Origin: Pseudoalteromonas rubra
Lineage (GTDB): Bacteria; Pseudomonadota; Gammaproteobacteria; Enterobacterales; Alteromonadaceae
Reading direction: 5' to 3'
Length of the DNA: 64,000 nucleotides
Assembly (NCBI RefSeq): GCF_005887115.1
Contig: NZ_PNCJ01000017.1
Coordinates: 357,340-421,339, forward strand
Shown here one piece after another: positions 18,601-27,364 of the stretch (position 1 is its first letter; every line of letters begins with the position of its first letter). The notes below the pieces were generated by a model, which searched no databases, was not told where the DNA came from, and saw nothing but the letters and a program-made list of their open reading frames with translations. A program made the translations under genes and the position numbers.

Positions 18601-19557
18601 ATGAAGAAATGCTATATGGCTGCCGTTATCGGCTGCTCGGCGCTAATAGTTTGTGCCCAAACACAAGCTGAAGAACTCAAAGTATACGGACGTGCACATT
18701 TGGGTGTGGAAAACAGTGATACAGGCAGTGGATCAGATACTTCTGTAGAAAGCTATGCCTCCAGGATGGGGATCAAAGGGAGTGCGGATATAGACACCGG
18801 GATCTCGGCTTTTTACAAGCTGGAGTTTCAGGTCGAAATGTCTGAAAACGACAACGATGGTAAATCAGAAGAGAACATCACGGCACGTTCGCAGTATGTT
18901 GGTGTAAAAGGCCGATTTGGGCAGCTCTTGCTGGGCCGGGATGATACGCCAATGAAGAAATCTCAGGGCAAAGTCGACCTGATGAATGATTTCAGTGCGG
19001 ATATTAAAAGCTTCTTTGTGGGCGAAAATCGCCTCGGGGATACCCTGCAATATACGACACCATCACTCAATCATTTGAAATTCACTGTCAGCTATATTGC
19101 AGAAGACAACAGTAAGCAAAATGGCGAAAGTGGACTGTCCATGGCGGCAAGCTACGGCGATAGTAAGCTAAAGAAAACCGCCCTCTATGCCAGTGTAGCT
19201 CGGGATGAAGAAGTTGCAGGTCAGGACATTACCCGTGTCACGGTTCAGGGCAAAGTGGCTAAGGTTACGTTGGGGGCCAGCTATCAGCAGAGCGAGGCGA
19301 TTGGTAGTAACGAGACCGTGGATAGTTATATGGCCAGCGCATCGCTTAAGCTTGATAACGGCTATAAGCTGCTGGCGCAGTACCAAAATTCCGATGGCGC
19401 CTCGGGCAAGCTTAAAGATTCCGGTGATGCAGCCTCTATCGGGGTTGAGAAGAGCCTGTCTAAACAAGCCAGGATGTATCTGTGGTACACCAAGATAGAT
19501 CTGGACAATAATCCTGATCAGGATCATATGGCGTTGACGCTGCGTTATGATTTTTAG
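18601..19557 (+). CDS. Outer-membrane porin (general porin family)
   Basis: A 318-residue precursor. The signal peptide is MKKCYMAAVIGCSALIVCA followed by QTQA, with cleavage before EELKVYG, so the ATG at 18601 is the real start although the frame is open from 18526. The mature part is a 16-strand type porin beta-barrel, with ITARSQYVGVKGRFGQLLLG, GENRLGDTLQY and a C-terminal LTLRYDF ending in Phe. It is a paralogue of the porin at 62901-63830, sharing many blocks. It lies just upstream of phoB, but I see no Pho box before it. The GATC-rich leader is unusual. Substrate preference is unknown. Confidence 0.9.
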   Translation: MKKCYMAAVIGCSALIVCAQTQAEELKVYGRAHLGVENSDTGSGSDTSVESYASRMGIKGSADIDTGISAFYKLEFQVEMSENDNDGKSEENITARSQYVGVKGRFGQLLLGRDDTPMKKSQGKVDLMNDFSADIKSFFVGENRLGDTLQYTTPSLNHLKFTVSYIAEDNSKQNGESGLSMAASYGDSKLKKTALYASVARDEEVAGQDITRVTVQGKVAKVTLGASYQQSEAIGSNETVDSYMASASLKLDNGYKLLAQYQNSDGASGKLKDSGDAASIGVEKSLSKQARMYLWYTKIDLDNNPDQDHMALTLRYDF

Positions 19558-19574
19558 ACCCCTTTGTTGGGTCT
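19551..19574 (+). terminator. Hairpin overlapping porin stop codon
   Basis: TAGACCC, including the porin TAG stop (19555-19557), pairs with GGGTCTA (19568-19574) around a short loop. No T run follows. A second repeat GAGCCAG (19590-19596)/CTGGCTC (19606-19612) follows closely. Together they may end the porin transcript. Confidence 0.4.
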
Positions 19575-19844
19575 ACATTTGATAAGGCGGAGCCAGAAAT
19601 CTTGCCTGGCTCTGTGTTTCGCTGTGTCGGGGCGGGGCAATACGATCATATTGAGCAGGCTGGTAGAGGCTCGATGAGCTGTGTTAGCGGTTTTTATGGC
19701 GACGAAGCCGCGTTGCAATGTAAATGAACTTAAATGGCCTGTATGGCAAGCCTTACGCCTCCTTTACAGCGACAGAACTGTACTTGTTTTTACAGTGCAT
19801 TTGAAACAAACCAGCTTAAACAAGCATTTAAACCGTTTGTTGTT

Positions 19845-19861
19845 TAAGTTGAAGTCTAATT
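19845..19861 (+). repeat. 17-bp direct repeat, copy 2
   Basis: Identical to 18299-18315 (TAAGTTGAAGTCTAATT), same orientation, 1546 bp away. The porin gene lies between the two copies. Confidence 0.75.
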
Positions 19862-19948
19862 ACAACGAAACTTACGCTTTTTCAGTGCCATAGCTTTATG
19901 AACGCTTGGCCCTATTTTTTTCCCAATTGTCATCTTTTATCACTTGGT

Positions 19949-19966
19949 ATTTCATAAAACTGTCAT
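19949..19966 (+). promoter_or_regulatory. Pho box upstream of phoB
   Basis: ATTTCATAAAACTGTCAT matches the PhoB consensus CTGTCAT-N4-CTGTCAT with the proper 11-bp repeat. The second half is perfect and the first has two mismatches. CATAAT (19974-19979) is a plausible -10 just downstream. Autoregulation of phoBR by PhoB is well established in related bacteria. Confidence 0.75.
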
Positions 19967-20017
19967 ACTTAGTCATAATAATGAAACCCACTTCGGTAAC
20001 GTAAGAGATAAATGGGA

Positions 20018-20707
20018 ATGTCACGTAAAGTACTGGTAGTTGATGACGAAGCGCCGATCAGAGAAATGTTGGTGTTTGTGTTGGAACAAAATGGTTTTCA
20101 GGCCATTGAAGCTGAAGACTATGATTCTGCAATTGCAGCTATGGTTGAGCCTTATCCTGATATGGTGTTATTAGACTGGATGTTGCCAGGAGGCAGTGGA
20201 ATTCAGATCGCCAAAAAGTTTAAACAAAGTGAATACACCAGACAAATTCCTATTATCATGCTAACAGCACGTGGTGAGGAAGAAGATAAGGTCAAAGGAT
20301 TGGAAGTGGGTGCAGACGACTACGTTACTAAACCTTTCTCTCCAAAAGAGCTAATGGCACGGATCAAAGCGGTAATGCGTCGCGTATCGCCAACATCACT
20401 GGAAGAAGCCATTGAGGTGCATGGTCTGCGCCTTGATCCAATTTCACACCGAGTGACCTCTGCCGGCAATGAGCTGGAAATGGGGCCAACGGAATTCAGA
20501 TTACTTCACTTTTTTATGACACACCCTGAGCGTGTATACAGCCGAGAGCAGCTGTTGGATCATGTATGGGGCACTAACGTGTATGTTGAAGATCGTACGG
20601 TAGACGTTCATATTCGTCGCCTGCGCAAAGCAATAGCACCACTGGGTCATGATCGCCTGGTACAAACAGTACGTGGTGCGGGTTATCGCTTCTCAAGTAA
20701 GCTGTAA
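20018..20707 (+). CDS. phoB: Phosphate regulon response regulator PhoB
   Basis: A 229-residue OmpR-family regulator. The receiver domain (about residues 1-120) starts [20 protein letters not shown], has the phospho-acceptor Asp in LLDWMLPGG near residue 53, and the conserved Lys in TKPFSPKEL. The C-terminal winged helix binds Pho boxes ([16 protein letters not shown]). With start 20018 the length equals E. coli PhoB; an ATG six bases earlier (20012) is possible. It controls phosphate-starvation genes when phosphorylated by PhoR, encoded 56 bp downstream. Confidence 0.95.
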   Translation: MSRKVLVVDDEAPIREMLVFVLEQNGFQAIEAEDYDSAIAAMVEPYPDMVLLDWMLPGGSGIQIAKKFKQSEYTRQIPIIMLTARGEEEDKVKGLEVGADDYVTKPFSPKELMARIKAVMRRVSPTSLEEAIEVHGLRLDPISHRVTSAGNELEMGPTEFRLLHFFMTHPERVYSREQLLDHVWGTNVYVEDRTVDVHIRRLRKAIAPLGHDRLVQTVRGAGYRFSSKL

Positions 20708-20763
20708 AGCATCCGGCGCTATGGTAGGCTAGCCATGGCGCATTCTCTTTAGGATCATTTTGT

Positions 20764-22092
20764 ATGTATAGGGTGATTGATAAACAGGCGTTATTGAAAC
20801 GCCTGTTTTTGTATTTTCTGCCATTAACCCTGATTGGGATCTTGTTAGGCGCACCATTTGTCTTGCTCTTTATCGGTGCCATGGTGTTGTTGATCTGGCA
20901 TTACCAACAGCTGTATCGATTGAGTGACTGGTTGATCAATCAGCGCAGCTTTAATCCGCCTGAGGGATCGGGTGCCTGGGAGCAGATCTTTGAAGGGATC
21001 TACCAATTACAACATCGCAATCGTAAAAAGCGTAATGAACTGGCGGAACTGATCAGACGTTTCCGTGAAGGTGCCGAAGCGGTACCTGATGCTGTGATAG
21101 TGATGCAACAGGATCTCAGTATTGTCTGGTGTAACCAACTTGCACTAAAAGTACTTGGGCTGCAATGGCCAACGGATCATGGTCAGCGTCTCGATAACCT
21201 GATCCGCGACCCCAAGTTCGTAAAATATATGCAGGCCCATGATTTTCATGATCCCCTGGAAATGGAATCAGGGCATGGCGGCGAGCGCGTTTTGGAATTT
21301 CGGGTTATGCCTTACGCCGAGCAGTTAATGATGGTGGTGCGTGATATCTCCAGACTGAAACAGCTCGAGCAGATGCGCAAAGACTTTGTTGCTAATGTGT
21401 CTCACGAACTGCGCACCCCCCTTACGGTGGTCACCGGTTATCTGGAGATGATGGAAGGCGATCAGATGCCGCCTCCCGCAATGTGGAACAAAGCGCATCA
21501 CACCATGATAGAGCAGTGTAAGCGAATGGATAGTCTGGTTAATCAGCTGCTTTCGTTATCTCGTATTGAGGGGCAGCGAAACCAGGACAATGACAAAGCG
21601 GTAAATGTGCCCGCCATGCTGACCTTGATTCAGACCGAAGCGAACTCACTGAATCAGGATAAGCATCATGAGATTGAGTTTAGTGTCGATCAGGCGTTGG
21701 ATATTAAAGGGTGTATTGACGAACTACGCAGTGCCTTTTCCAATCTGGTGTTTAATGCAATCCATTACACTAAACCTGGTGGCAAAATCACGGTCAACTG
21801 GTATCTGGATGGCGAACGACCGCGTTTTTCTGTCATTGATAATGGCGATGGTATTGCGCCTGAACACATTAACCGACTCACTGAACGATTCTACCGAGTC
21901 GATAAGGCGCGCAGCCGTAAAACGGGTGGTTCAGGGTTAGGCCTGGCTATCACCAAACACGTCTTGTCTCGCCATGATTCACATCTGGAAATAGACAGCA
22001 CACTTGGCAAGGGCTCGTGTTTCTCATTTGCCTTCGAAAAAGAAAAACGTATTTTTATGACAAATACTGAAAGTCATAAAAGTGTCATTTGA
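20764..22092 (+). CDS. phoR: Phosphate regulon sensor histidine kinase PhoR
   Basis: A 442-residue inner-membrane kinase. Two hydrophobic helices lie near residues 13-50 with almost no periplasmic loop, as in E. coli PhoR. A PAS domain follows (AVIVMQQDLSIVWCNQLALK), then HisKA with His214 in NVSHELRTPLT and an ATPase domain (N box FNAIHYT, G boxes GDGIAPEH and GGSGLGLAI). It phosphorylates PhoB at low phosphate, presumably under control of the Pst system. Its last codons (ESHKSVI) encode the first Pho box of the downstream pstS promoter, so coding and regulatory sequence overlap. Confidence 0.95.
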   Translation: MYRVIDKQALLKRLFLYFLPLTLIGILLGAPFVLLFIGAMVLLIWHYQQLYRLSDWLINQRSFNPPEGSGAWEQIFEGIYQLQHRNRKKRNELAELIRRFREGAEAVPDAVIVMQQDLSIVWCNQLALKVLGLQWPTDHGQRLDNLIRDPKFVKYMQAHDFHDPLEMESGHGGERVLEFRVMPYAEQLMMVVRDISRLKQLEQMRKDFVANVSHELRTPLTVVTGYLEMMEGDQMPPPAMWNKAHHTMIEQCKRMDSLVNQLLSLSRIEGQRNQDNDKAVNVPAMLTLIQTEANSLNQDKHHEIEFSVDQALDIKGCIDELRSAFSNLVFNAIHYTKPGGKITVNWYLDGERPRFSVIDNGDGIAPEHINRLTERFYRVDKARSRKTGGSGLGLAITKHVLSRHDSHLEIDSTLGKGSCFSFAFEKEKRIFMTNTESHKSVI

Positions 22093-22126
22093 GAGTAATT
22101 TTATTGTCATTTGTTTTCTGCACAAT
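22071..22126 (+). promoter_or_regulatory. Tandem Pho boxes and promoter of pstS, overlapping phoR 3' end
   Basis: AAGTCATAAAAGTGTCAT (22071-22088) is a Pho box with 11-bp periodicity. A second box lies in phase at 22093-22110, weak first half GAGTAAT and strong second half TTGTCAT. CACAAT (22121-22126) sits ten bases after it, as expected for a -10 in PhoB-activated promoters. The first box lies inside the last codons of phoR. Confidence 0.8.
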
Positions 22127-22168
22127 GTGCTCAGAAATTAAATGGGAAGAACATTTGGAGTGACCCCA

Positions 22169-23137
22169 ATGAAATTTAAAAGCTTAGTTGCCGCAATGGG
22201 TGTGGCTGTAACAACACTGGTATCTGCTCAAGCTTCTGCACTTGATAAGAATCTACCTGAGTACAACAAAACCAGCGGTATCTCAGGTAACTTTTCATCT
22301 GTGGGCTCTGATACGCTGGCTAACATGATGACGTTCTGGGCAGAAGAGTACAAACGTATTTACCCTAACGTAAACATTCAAATTCAGGCTGCTGGTTCTT
22401 CTACAGCGCCACCGGCTTTAACAGAAGCAACAGCAAACTTCGGCCCTATGAGTCGTAAGATGAAGTCTAAAGAAATCGAAGCGTTTGAAAAGCGCTATGG
22501 TTACAAGCCGACTGAAGTACGTGTTGCAATCGATGCACTGGCAGTCTTTGTACACAAAGATAACCCAATCCAGGGTTTGCGTATCGACCAGGTTGACGCG
22601 ATTTTCTCATCAACTCGCAAGTGTGGTGCTTCTGAACAGGTTGAGCGCTGGAGCGACTTAGGTCTGTCTGGTGACTGGGGCAGCAAAGACATTCAGTTAT
22701 ATGGCCGTAACTCAGTATCGGGTACTTACGGTTACTTTAAAAAGAAAGCCCTGTGTAAAGGTGACTTCCGTAACAACGTGAACGAGCAGCCTGGTTCAGC
22801 TTCTGTAGTACAGTCAATCTCTTCATCAGTGAATGCGATTGGTTACTCGGGCATTGGTTATAAGACATCAGGTGTTCGTACCGTACCGCTATCTAAGAAA
22901 GGCGACAACTTTGTTGACGCAACGCTGGATAACGTTGCAAAGGGTAAATACCCGCTGTCTCGTTTCCTATACCTTTATGTGAACAAGCACCCGAACAAGC
23001 CGCTTTCTCCAATTGAAGCAGAGTTCCTGAAAATGGTGTTGTCAAAAGAAGGTCAGAAGATCGTAGAGAAAGATGGTTATGTACCACTTTCAAGCCAGCT
23101 TGCGAGCAAAGAGCTTAAGAAGCTAGGCCTGCTATAA
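22169..23137 (+). CDS. pstS: PstS-like phosphate-binding protein
   Basis: A 322-residue periplasmic substrate-binding protein. The signal peptide runs [20 protein letters not shown] with cleavage after QASA, so ATG 22169 (GGAG nine bases upstream) is the start although the frame opens at 22142. [35 protein letters not shown] and [11 protein letters not shown] are phosphate-contacting loops of the PBP-like PstS superfamily. No pstC, pstA or pstB follows; a terminator does, so the transporter genes must lie elsewhere. The Pho boxes upstream confirm a phosphate role. Alteromonadales often have a second PstS, so this could be an accessory receptor. Confidence 0.88.
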   Translation: MKFKSLVAAMGVAVTTLVSAQASALDKNLPEYNKTSGISGNFSSVGSDTLANMMTFWAEEYKRIYPNVNIQIQAAGSSTAPPALTEATANFGPMSRKMKSKEIEAFEKRYGYKPTEVRVAIDALAVFVHKDNPIQGLRIDQVDAIFSSTRKCGASEQVERWSDLGLSGDWGSKDIQLYGRNSVSGTYGYFKKKALCKGDFRNNVNEQPGSASVVQSISSSVNAIGYSGIGYKTSGVRTVPLSKKGDNFVDATLDNVAKGKYPLSRFLYLYVNKHPNKPLSPIEAEFLKMVLSKEGQKIVEKDGYVPLSSQLASKELKKLGLL

Positions 23138-23152
23138 GTATTGCATGGAAAG

Positions 23153-23180
23153 AAAAAACCGCTCACTGAGCGGTTTTTTT
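23153..23180 (+). terminator. Rho-independent terminator after pstS
   Basis: AAAAAACCGCTC (23153-23164) pairs with GAGCGGTTTTTT (23168-23179) with a three-base loop and a T run. The A-rich 5' side means it can also act on the minus strand, behind the small lipoprotein gene. Confidence 0.92.
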
Positions 23181-23199
23181 ATATCTGTATTTTGAATTA

Positions 23200-23439
23200 T
23201 CAATACCGTGGTTTATTGCGCAGTTGCTGAGAAAGTTGTTCAGCTTGCGCTTTGCACTGATTAAAGGACTCGATGCAACCATCGCTGCACACTTGCATAG
23301 CCAGAGACTGGGGGTTAGCGCGTTGTTCACAACTTTGCTCACACTGATAGTTTTGCTGTGCGCACTGATTCAGTTCTGGAGAGTTGGTATTGCTACAGCC
23401 TGCCAGTAACAAGGCAATCATTAATATCTGTGGTTTCAT
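23200..23439 (-). CDS. Small Cys-rich putative lipoprotein
   Basis: A 79-residue protein with a short signal peptide and lipobox LLLAGC (Cys15 would be lipidated). The mature part carries six further cysteines in pairs (CAQQNYQCEQSC and VCSDGCIESFNQC), suggesting disulfides in the periplasm, and is Gln-rich. I do not recognise a named family. It lies alone between the pstS terminator and panC, and ends just beyond the shared terminator. Minus-strand GCAGGACTTG is the only weak ribosome-binding candidate before its ATG. Confidence 0.65.
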   Translation of the reverse strand: MKPQILMIALLLAGCSNTNSPELNQCAQQNYQCEQSCEQRANPQSLAMQVCSDGCIESFNQCKAQAEQLSQQLRNKPRY

Positions 23440-23519
23440 GAAACAAGTCCTGCAAGAGAGTAATAAAAGTGAGGATCCCGCTTAAGCTCACAGGGTGATA
23501 CCGAGGATCCTATTCATTG

Positions 23520-24374
23520 TTATGCTTCAGTTAGGACCTGGATATTGTCGATTAGTCTCACCTGATTCAGGTAAGCCGCAGCCAGGATCACAAACTCACT
23601 GTCTTCCAGTGTAGCAGGTTTTAGGCTGTCTCTTTGTGCGATAGAGAAGTAATCAGGCTTCAGGCCAGCAGCTTCAAGAATCGAGCTGGCGGCTTGTTCC
23701 AGTGCAACGAAATCGCGAGCACCCTGTATCAGTTGCTGAGCTGTGTCATTTAAAGTTTGGTAGAGTACTTTGGCCGTGTCTTTTTCCTGCTCTGACAAGT
23801 AGCCATTGCGAGAACTCATGGCTAAGCCCGAAATCTCTCTTTGAGTCGGTACTCCGATGACTTCAATGGGCATGGATAAGTCGCGCACCATAGTTTTTAT
23901 CACCTGAAGCTGCTGGTAGTCTTTTTCACCAAAGCAGGCAAAGTCAGGTTGAACCAGGTTAAAGAGTTTGGTCACAACTGTGGCAACCCCTCTGAAATGA
24001 CCACTACGGCTGCCACCACAATACCCTTCGGATACGCCCGGCACATCAACAAAACTTTGTGTTGCAAGGCCATTTGGATAGATAGCGTCAACACTGGGCG
24101 TGAAGACAATGTCGGTGTCCAGCTCAGCCAGCCCTTGTTTGTCCTGCGTCAGCGTACGGGGATATTTATCTAAATCTTCGTTGGTACCAAATTGCATTGG
24201 GTTGACAAAAATACTGACAACCACTTTGTCTGCCAGTGTTTTGGCTTTTTCTACCAGTGAAAAATGTCCCTGATGCAGGTTACCCATAGTAGGCACAAAC
24301 GCAATGCTCTGACCTTGTTGTCGCCAGGCTTTAATTTGACTGCGCAGAGATTTGATTTCTGTAATTGATTGCAT
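23520..24374 (-). CDS. panC: Pantothenate synthetase
   Basis: A 284-residue cytosolic ligase that joins pantoate and beta-alanine with ATP to make pantothenate. It has the nucleotidyltransferase HxGH motif in [10 protein letters not shown] (residues 28-37), IFVNPMQFG and GEKDYQQL substrate loops, and AMSSRNGYL in place of KMSKS. The length is normal. Its ATG overlaps the panB stop by one base (TAATG), so the two are translationally coupled. There is no panD next to them; beta-alanine probably comes from PanP at 3305-4933. Confidence 0.96.
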   Translation of the reverse strand: MQSITEIKSLRSQIKAWRQQGQSIAFVPTMGNLHQGHFSLVEKAKTLADKVVVSIFVNPMQFGTNEDLDKYPRTLTQDKQGLAELDTDIVFTPSVDAIYPNGLATQSFVDVPGVSEGYCGGSRSGHFRGVATVVTKLFNLVQPDFACFGEKDYQQLQVIKTMVRDLSMPIEVIGVPTQREISGLAMSSRNGYLSEQEKDTAKVLYQTLNDTAQQLIQGARDFVALEQAASSILEAAGLKPDYFSIAQRDSLKPATLEDSEFVILAAAYLNQVRLIDNIQVLTEA

Positions 24375-25168
24375 TAGTTAAACTCATGTTCCTGAGAGGG
24401 AAATGCACCACTTTTAACGTCAGTGCAGAACTTTTCGACCGCAGCGGGCATGTTGCCTGTCTCGGCGAGGAAGTTCTTAGAGAACTTGGGTATATAACCC
24501 GCTGAAATTCCAACTAAATCATGCATAACCAATATCTGACCATCGGTATCTTTACCCGCACCAATCCCTATCACAGGGATAGTCAGTGCTTCGCTGATGC
24601 GTTTGGCCAGTGCAGATGGAATACATTCAATGACCAGTAACTGAGCGCCAGCCTGCTCCAAAGCAATGGCGTCAGCGATCATTTTCTCTGCCTGGGCTTC
24701 TTCACGGCCCTGGATCTTGAAACCGCCAAAGACGTTCACAGATTGTGGAGTCAGGCCTAAATGACCACATACTGGAATACCTTGTTGCGTCAACAGTCGA
24801 ATAGAGTCAAGTAACCATTCACCGCCTTCCAGTTTGACCATATTAGCGCCAGAACGCATTAGCACCGCCGCATTTTCACATGCTTGTGCCGGGTTGGCAT
24901 AACTCATAAAGGGCATATCGGCTACCACAAACAACTCTTTGCTACCGGCACGAACACAGCGCGTATGGTATGCAATATCTGCTGTGGTCACAGCCAGGGT
25001 ATCTTCGCCACCTTGTAGCACCATACCCAGAGAATCACCTACCAGAATAACGTCAACGCCGCAGTCGTGGAACAGCTTTGCAAAGCTGGCATCATATGCG
25101 GTTAATGCTGTGATTTTGGTTCCTTCACGTTTTTTCTTGGCCAATGTTGAAACGGTTACTTTAGCCAT
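24374..25168 (-). CDS. panB: 3-methyl-2-oxobutanoate hydroxymethyltransferase
   Basis: A 264-residue (betaalpha)8 enzyme that converts 2-ketoisovalerate and methylene-tetrahydrofolate to ketopantoate. [24 protein letters not shown] (metal Asp) and [17 protein letters not shown] are family signatures. It has the standard length and a GGGGGAA ribosome-binding site. It lies 56 bp after folK, in the same direction, and overlaps panC. The order pcnB-folK-panB-panC is the usual gammaproteobacterial one minus panD. Confidence 0.96.
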   Translation of the reverse strand: MAKVTVSTLAKKKREGTKITALTAYDASFAKLFHDCGVDVILVGDSLGMVLQGGEDTLAVTTADIAYHTRCVRAGSKELFVVADMPFMSYANPAQACENAAVLMRSGANMVKLEGGEWLLDSIRLLTQQGIPVCGHLGLTPQSVNVFGGFKIQGREEAQAEKMIADAIALEQAGAQLLVIECIPSALAKRISEALTIPVIGIGAGKDTDGQILVMHDLVGISAGYIPKFSKNFLAETGNMPAAVEKFCTDVKSGAFPSQEHEFN

Positions 25169-25224
25169 ATTTCCCCCTTTGTGAACAATTCAAAGCTGGG
25201 CGTTTTTTGTCGCCCAAGGTCTTG

Positions 25225-25734
25225 CTATGCAATCGATTTTGTCATGCGATATTGGGCGACAGCAGTAAGCCCATTGCGTGGCAGTGAAGTGGCAATAGTG
25301 GCCAGCAACTGCCCATTTGGCAAGGTGAGTTCGGGTGCAATTTCTAACAGTGGAAAGACCACAAACTCACGTTCACACAAACCATAATGCGGCACGATTA
25401 ATCGCTGTGTGTCTATCTGTTCATCGTTGTATAGCAGAATATCTAAATCTAATGTCCGTGGGCCCCAGCGTTCTGCTTTACGAACCCGGCCATGTTGCAG
25501 CTCAATCTCTTGCAGTACGTCGAGCACTTCTATGGCGGGCAGGTCCGTCATCAGTTTGGCAACTGCATTGATATAATCGGGCTGGTCCTGCGGGCCCATA
25601 GGCTTTGAGGCATAAAAGCTTGATACGCTTGCCAGCGACAGTGATGAGGATGCATTCAGGGCTTGCAGCGCATTGCGTAATTGTGCCTCAGGGGCGTTCA
25701 GATTCGCCCCTAATCCAATATAAACTGTGTTCAT
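25225..25734 (-). CDS. folK: 6-hydroxymethyl-7,8-dihydropterin pyrophosphokinase
   Basis: A 169-residue folate-pathway enzyme that transfers pyrophosphate from ATP to 6-hydroxymethyl-dihydropterin. IGLGANLNAPEAQL at the N terminus, the conserved RWGPRTLDLDILLY with the two metal-binding Asp, and VPHYGLCEREFVVFPL are diagnostic. Its ATG overlaps the pcnB stop (ATGA). Length and position are as in E. coli folK. Confidence 0.96.
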   Translation of the reverse strand: MNTVYIGLGANLNAPEAQLRNALQALNASSSLSLASVSSFYASKPMGPQDQPDYINAVAKLMTDLPAIEVLDVLQEIELQHGRVRKAERWGPRTLDLDILLYNDEQIDTQRLIVPHYGLCEREFVVFPLLEIAPELTLPNGQLLATIATSLPRNGLTAVAQYRMTKSIA

Positions 25735-27125
25735 GATTCTGGGTTTGGTTTTCTACGCGGTTTATTTCTGGGGCGACGGCGGCGTCTTTCCGAGCCACCA
25801 GAGCGTTGACCCAGTGCCTTCACCATCTCTTTTTGTCCATTGACGTCCTGTTGCAAATAGTCGGTCCACCAATGTGCCAGCTCTTGCTGCTCGGTTTCGC
25901 CACTTTCTACCCGCAACAGCAAGAAGTCATAACCGGCTTTAAATCTCGGTTGCAGGCTGAGACGGTAAGCGCGCTGACCGCCGCGTTTATCGAGACGCTG
26001 TTGGATATGCCAGATATCTCTCGCACCCAGCGTAAAGCGTTTTGGCACGGCAATATGACGGGCGTTTTCTGCCAGAACCTGGCTGATGGCCTGCATAAAG
26101 GCATCATACTCGTTCATGCCCTCGGCTATTAATGCATTACTGCGGTCTCGCAGCGGGAACCATAGCAGTGCTGCATAGATAAAGGCCGGAGTGACTTTTT
26201 TATCGGCGTTAATTCGCTCATCTGTATTGGCAAACATTTTTTGGATAAATGTGCTTTCAAACTCACTGTCTGCATTGTCCAAAATAGCGTCAACGGCCGG
26301 GAAAAGTTGTTTAAACAGGCCATATTTTCTGAGCATCAGGAAGTTAGCTTCCGCCTTACCACCTAAAAAGAGCTTCAGTGTTTCTTCAAACAAACGTGCC
26401 GGAGGGATATTACTCAGCAGAGGGGCGAGTGCTTCAATTGGCGCTTCGGTTGGACCAGCAATGGTCATATCTAACTTAGTGGCGAAGCGCACGGCACGCA
26501 GCATACGTACCGGATCTTCTCTATAACGGGTTTCAGGGTCGCCAATCAGTTCAATTTTACGTTGCTCAATGGCAGCAATACCACCGGCAAAGTCCCGGAT
26601 ACTGAAGTCGTTAATCGAGTAGTAAAGTGCATTGATAGAAAAGTCACGACGCTGTGCATCTTCTTCAATGGTGCCATAGACGTTGTCGCGCAGCAGCTGG
26701 CCCTGATCGCTTGACTGGCTGGTTGGATCCGGGTTGTCCTGTGCCTGGTGGTGTCCACGCATGGTTGCCACTTCGATGATTTCACGACCAAAAACGATAT
26801 GGGCGAGTCTGAAGCGGCGGCCGATTAGCCGACAATTGCGAAATAACTTTTTGACTTGCTCAGGTGTTGCATTGGTAACAACATCAAAATCTTTGGGCTC
26901 AATGCCTAACAAAATATCACGAATACAACCACCGACCAGATAGGCGTCATAGCCACCATCTTTAAGTCGGTACAAAACTTTGATTGCATTGGGGCTAAAT
27001 TGTTTGCGCGAGATAGCATGTTCACTGCGCGGTATCAACGCAGGTGTAGCACTACATGTCACGGTTCCTACCGGATCCTTGCCTTTAACTATCTGACGGC
27101 AAAGCTTTATAATTTTGGAAATAAT
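25731..27125 (-). CDS. pcnB: Poly(A) polymerase I, predicted AUU start
   Basis: A nucleotidyltransferase that adds poly(A) tails to RNA 3' ends and so promotes decay. The core has YDAYLVGGCIRDILLG and the catalytic KDFDVVTNATPEQVKKLF, RNA-binding FRNCRLIGRRFRLAH, and a basic C-terminal tail (RRRRRPRNKPRRKP). There is no sensible ATG: the frame reaches a GTG-like start at 27200 only through unrelated sequence. AGGAG (27137-27133) lies seven bases before ATT at 27125-27123, and starting there gives 464 residues with the CR motif at position 9-10, exactly as in E. coli PcnB, which is known to start at AUU. I therefore place the start there. Confidence 0.85.
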   Translation of the reverse strand: MISKIIKLCRQIVKGKDPVGTVTCSATPALIPRSEHAISRKQFSPNAIKVLYRLKDGGYDAYLVGGCIRDILLGIEPKDFDVVTNATPEQVKKLFRNCRLIGRRFRLAHIVFGREIIEVATMRGHHQAQDNPDPTSQSSDQGQLLRDNVYGTIEEDAQRRDFSINALYYSINDFSIRDFAGGIAAIEQRKIELIGDPETRYREDPVRMLRAVRFATKLDMTIAGPTEAPIEALAPLLSNIPPARLFEETLKLFLGGKAEANFLMLRKYGLFKQLFPAVDAILDNADSEFESTFIQKMFANTDERINADKKVTPAFIYAALLWFPLRDRSNALIAEGMNEYDAFMQAISQVLAENARHIAVPKRFTLGARDIWHIQQRLDKRGGQRAYRLSLQPRFKAGYDFLLLRVESGETEQQELAHWWTDYLQQDVNGQKEMVKALGQRSGGSERRRRRPRNKPRRKPNPES

Positions 27126-27204
27126 AACCACTCTCCTAACGACCCTGAACAATCCAAATTGCGTGCAATAAAGCGTGCATAATGCACCTATATTCACCAT
27201 ACGG

Positions 27205-27361
27205 CCATAGAACTTTGTTTTAGTTTGTATAGTGTAGGTGAATTAACGAGGCCCGCTATCATATACTCAAATGGGGTCAAATTGAAGGAGCGGGGACGTA
27301 TTCATGATTAAAAATCCGACATTAGTTTGACACCAATGACAGCAGCGAATTTACGGGGACG
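27205..27361. mobile_element. Possible remnant of a REP-type transposase element
   Basis: Non-coding sequence between gluQRS and pcnB has two direct copies of CGGGGACG (27291-27298 and 27354-27361) and an inverted pair GGTCAAA (27275-27281)/TTTGAC (27326-27331). The phrasing ATGGGGTCAAATTGA followed by GCGGGGACG resembles ends that I remember flanking Y1 (REP-associated) transposase genes in marine gammaproteobacteria. No transposase frame is present. The call rests on memory of similar sequence only. Confidence 0.3.
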
Positions 27362-27364
27362 GGC

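Larger units (their letters stand above)
19575..20017. other. Intergenic region between porin and phoB
   Basis: About 440 bp holding the weak hairpin at 19590-19612, the second copy of the 17-bp repeat (19845-19861) and the Pho box and promoter of phoB. A 70-codon open frame at 19681-19893 has no recognisable features and no good ribosome-binding site, and I do not call it a gene. Confidence 0.6.

Noticed and set aside
19768..19790. Possible LexA box (ACTGTA...TACAGT)
   Set aside because: The spacing between the CTGT and ACAG arms is ten bases, not eight, and the adjacent gene is phoB, not an SOS gene.
19681..19893. 70-codon open frame between porin and phoB
   Set aside because: No ribosome-binding site, no features, and it contains the 17-bp repeat, so it is probably non-coding.
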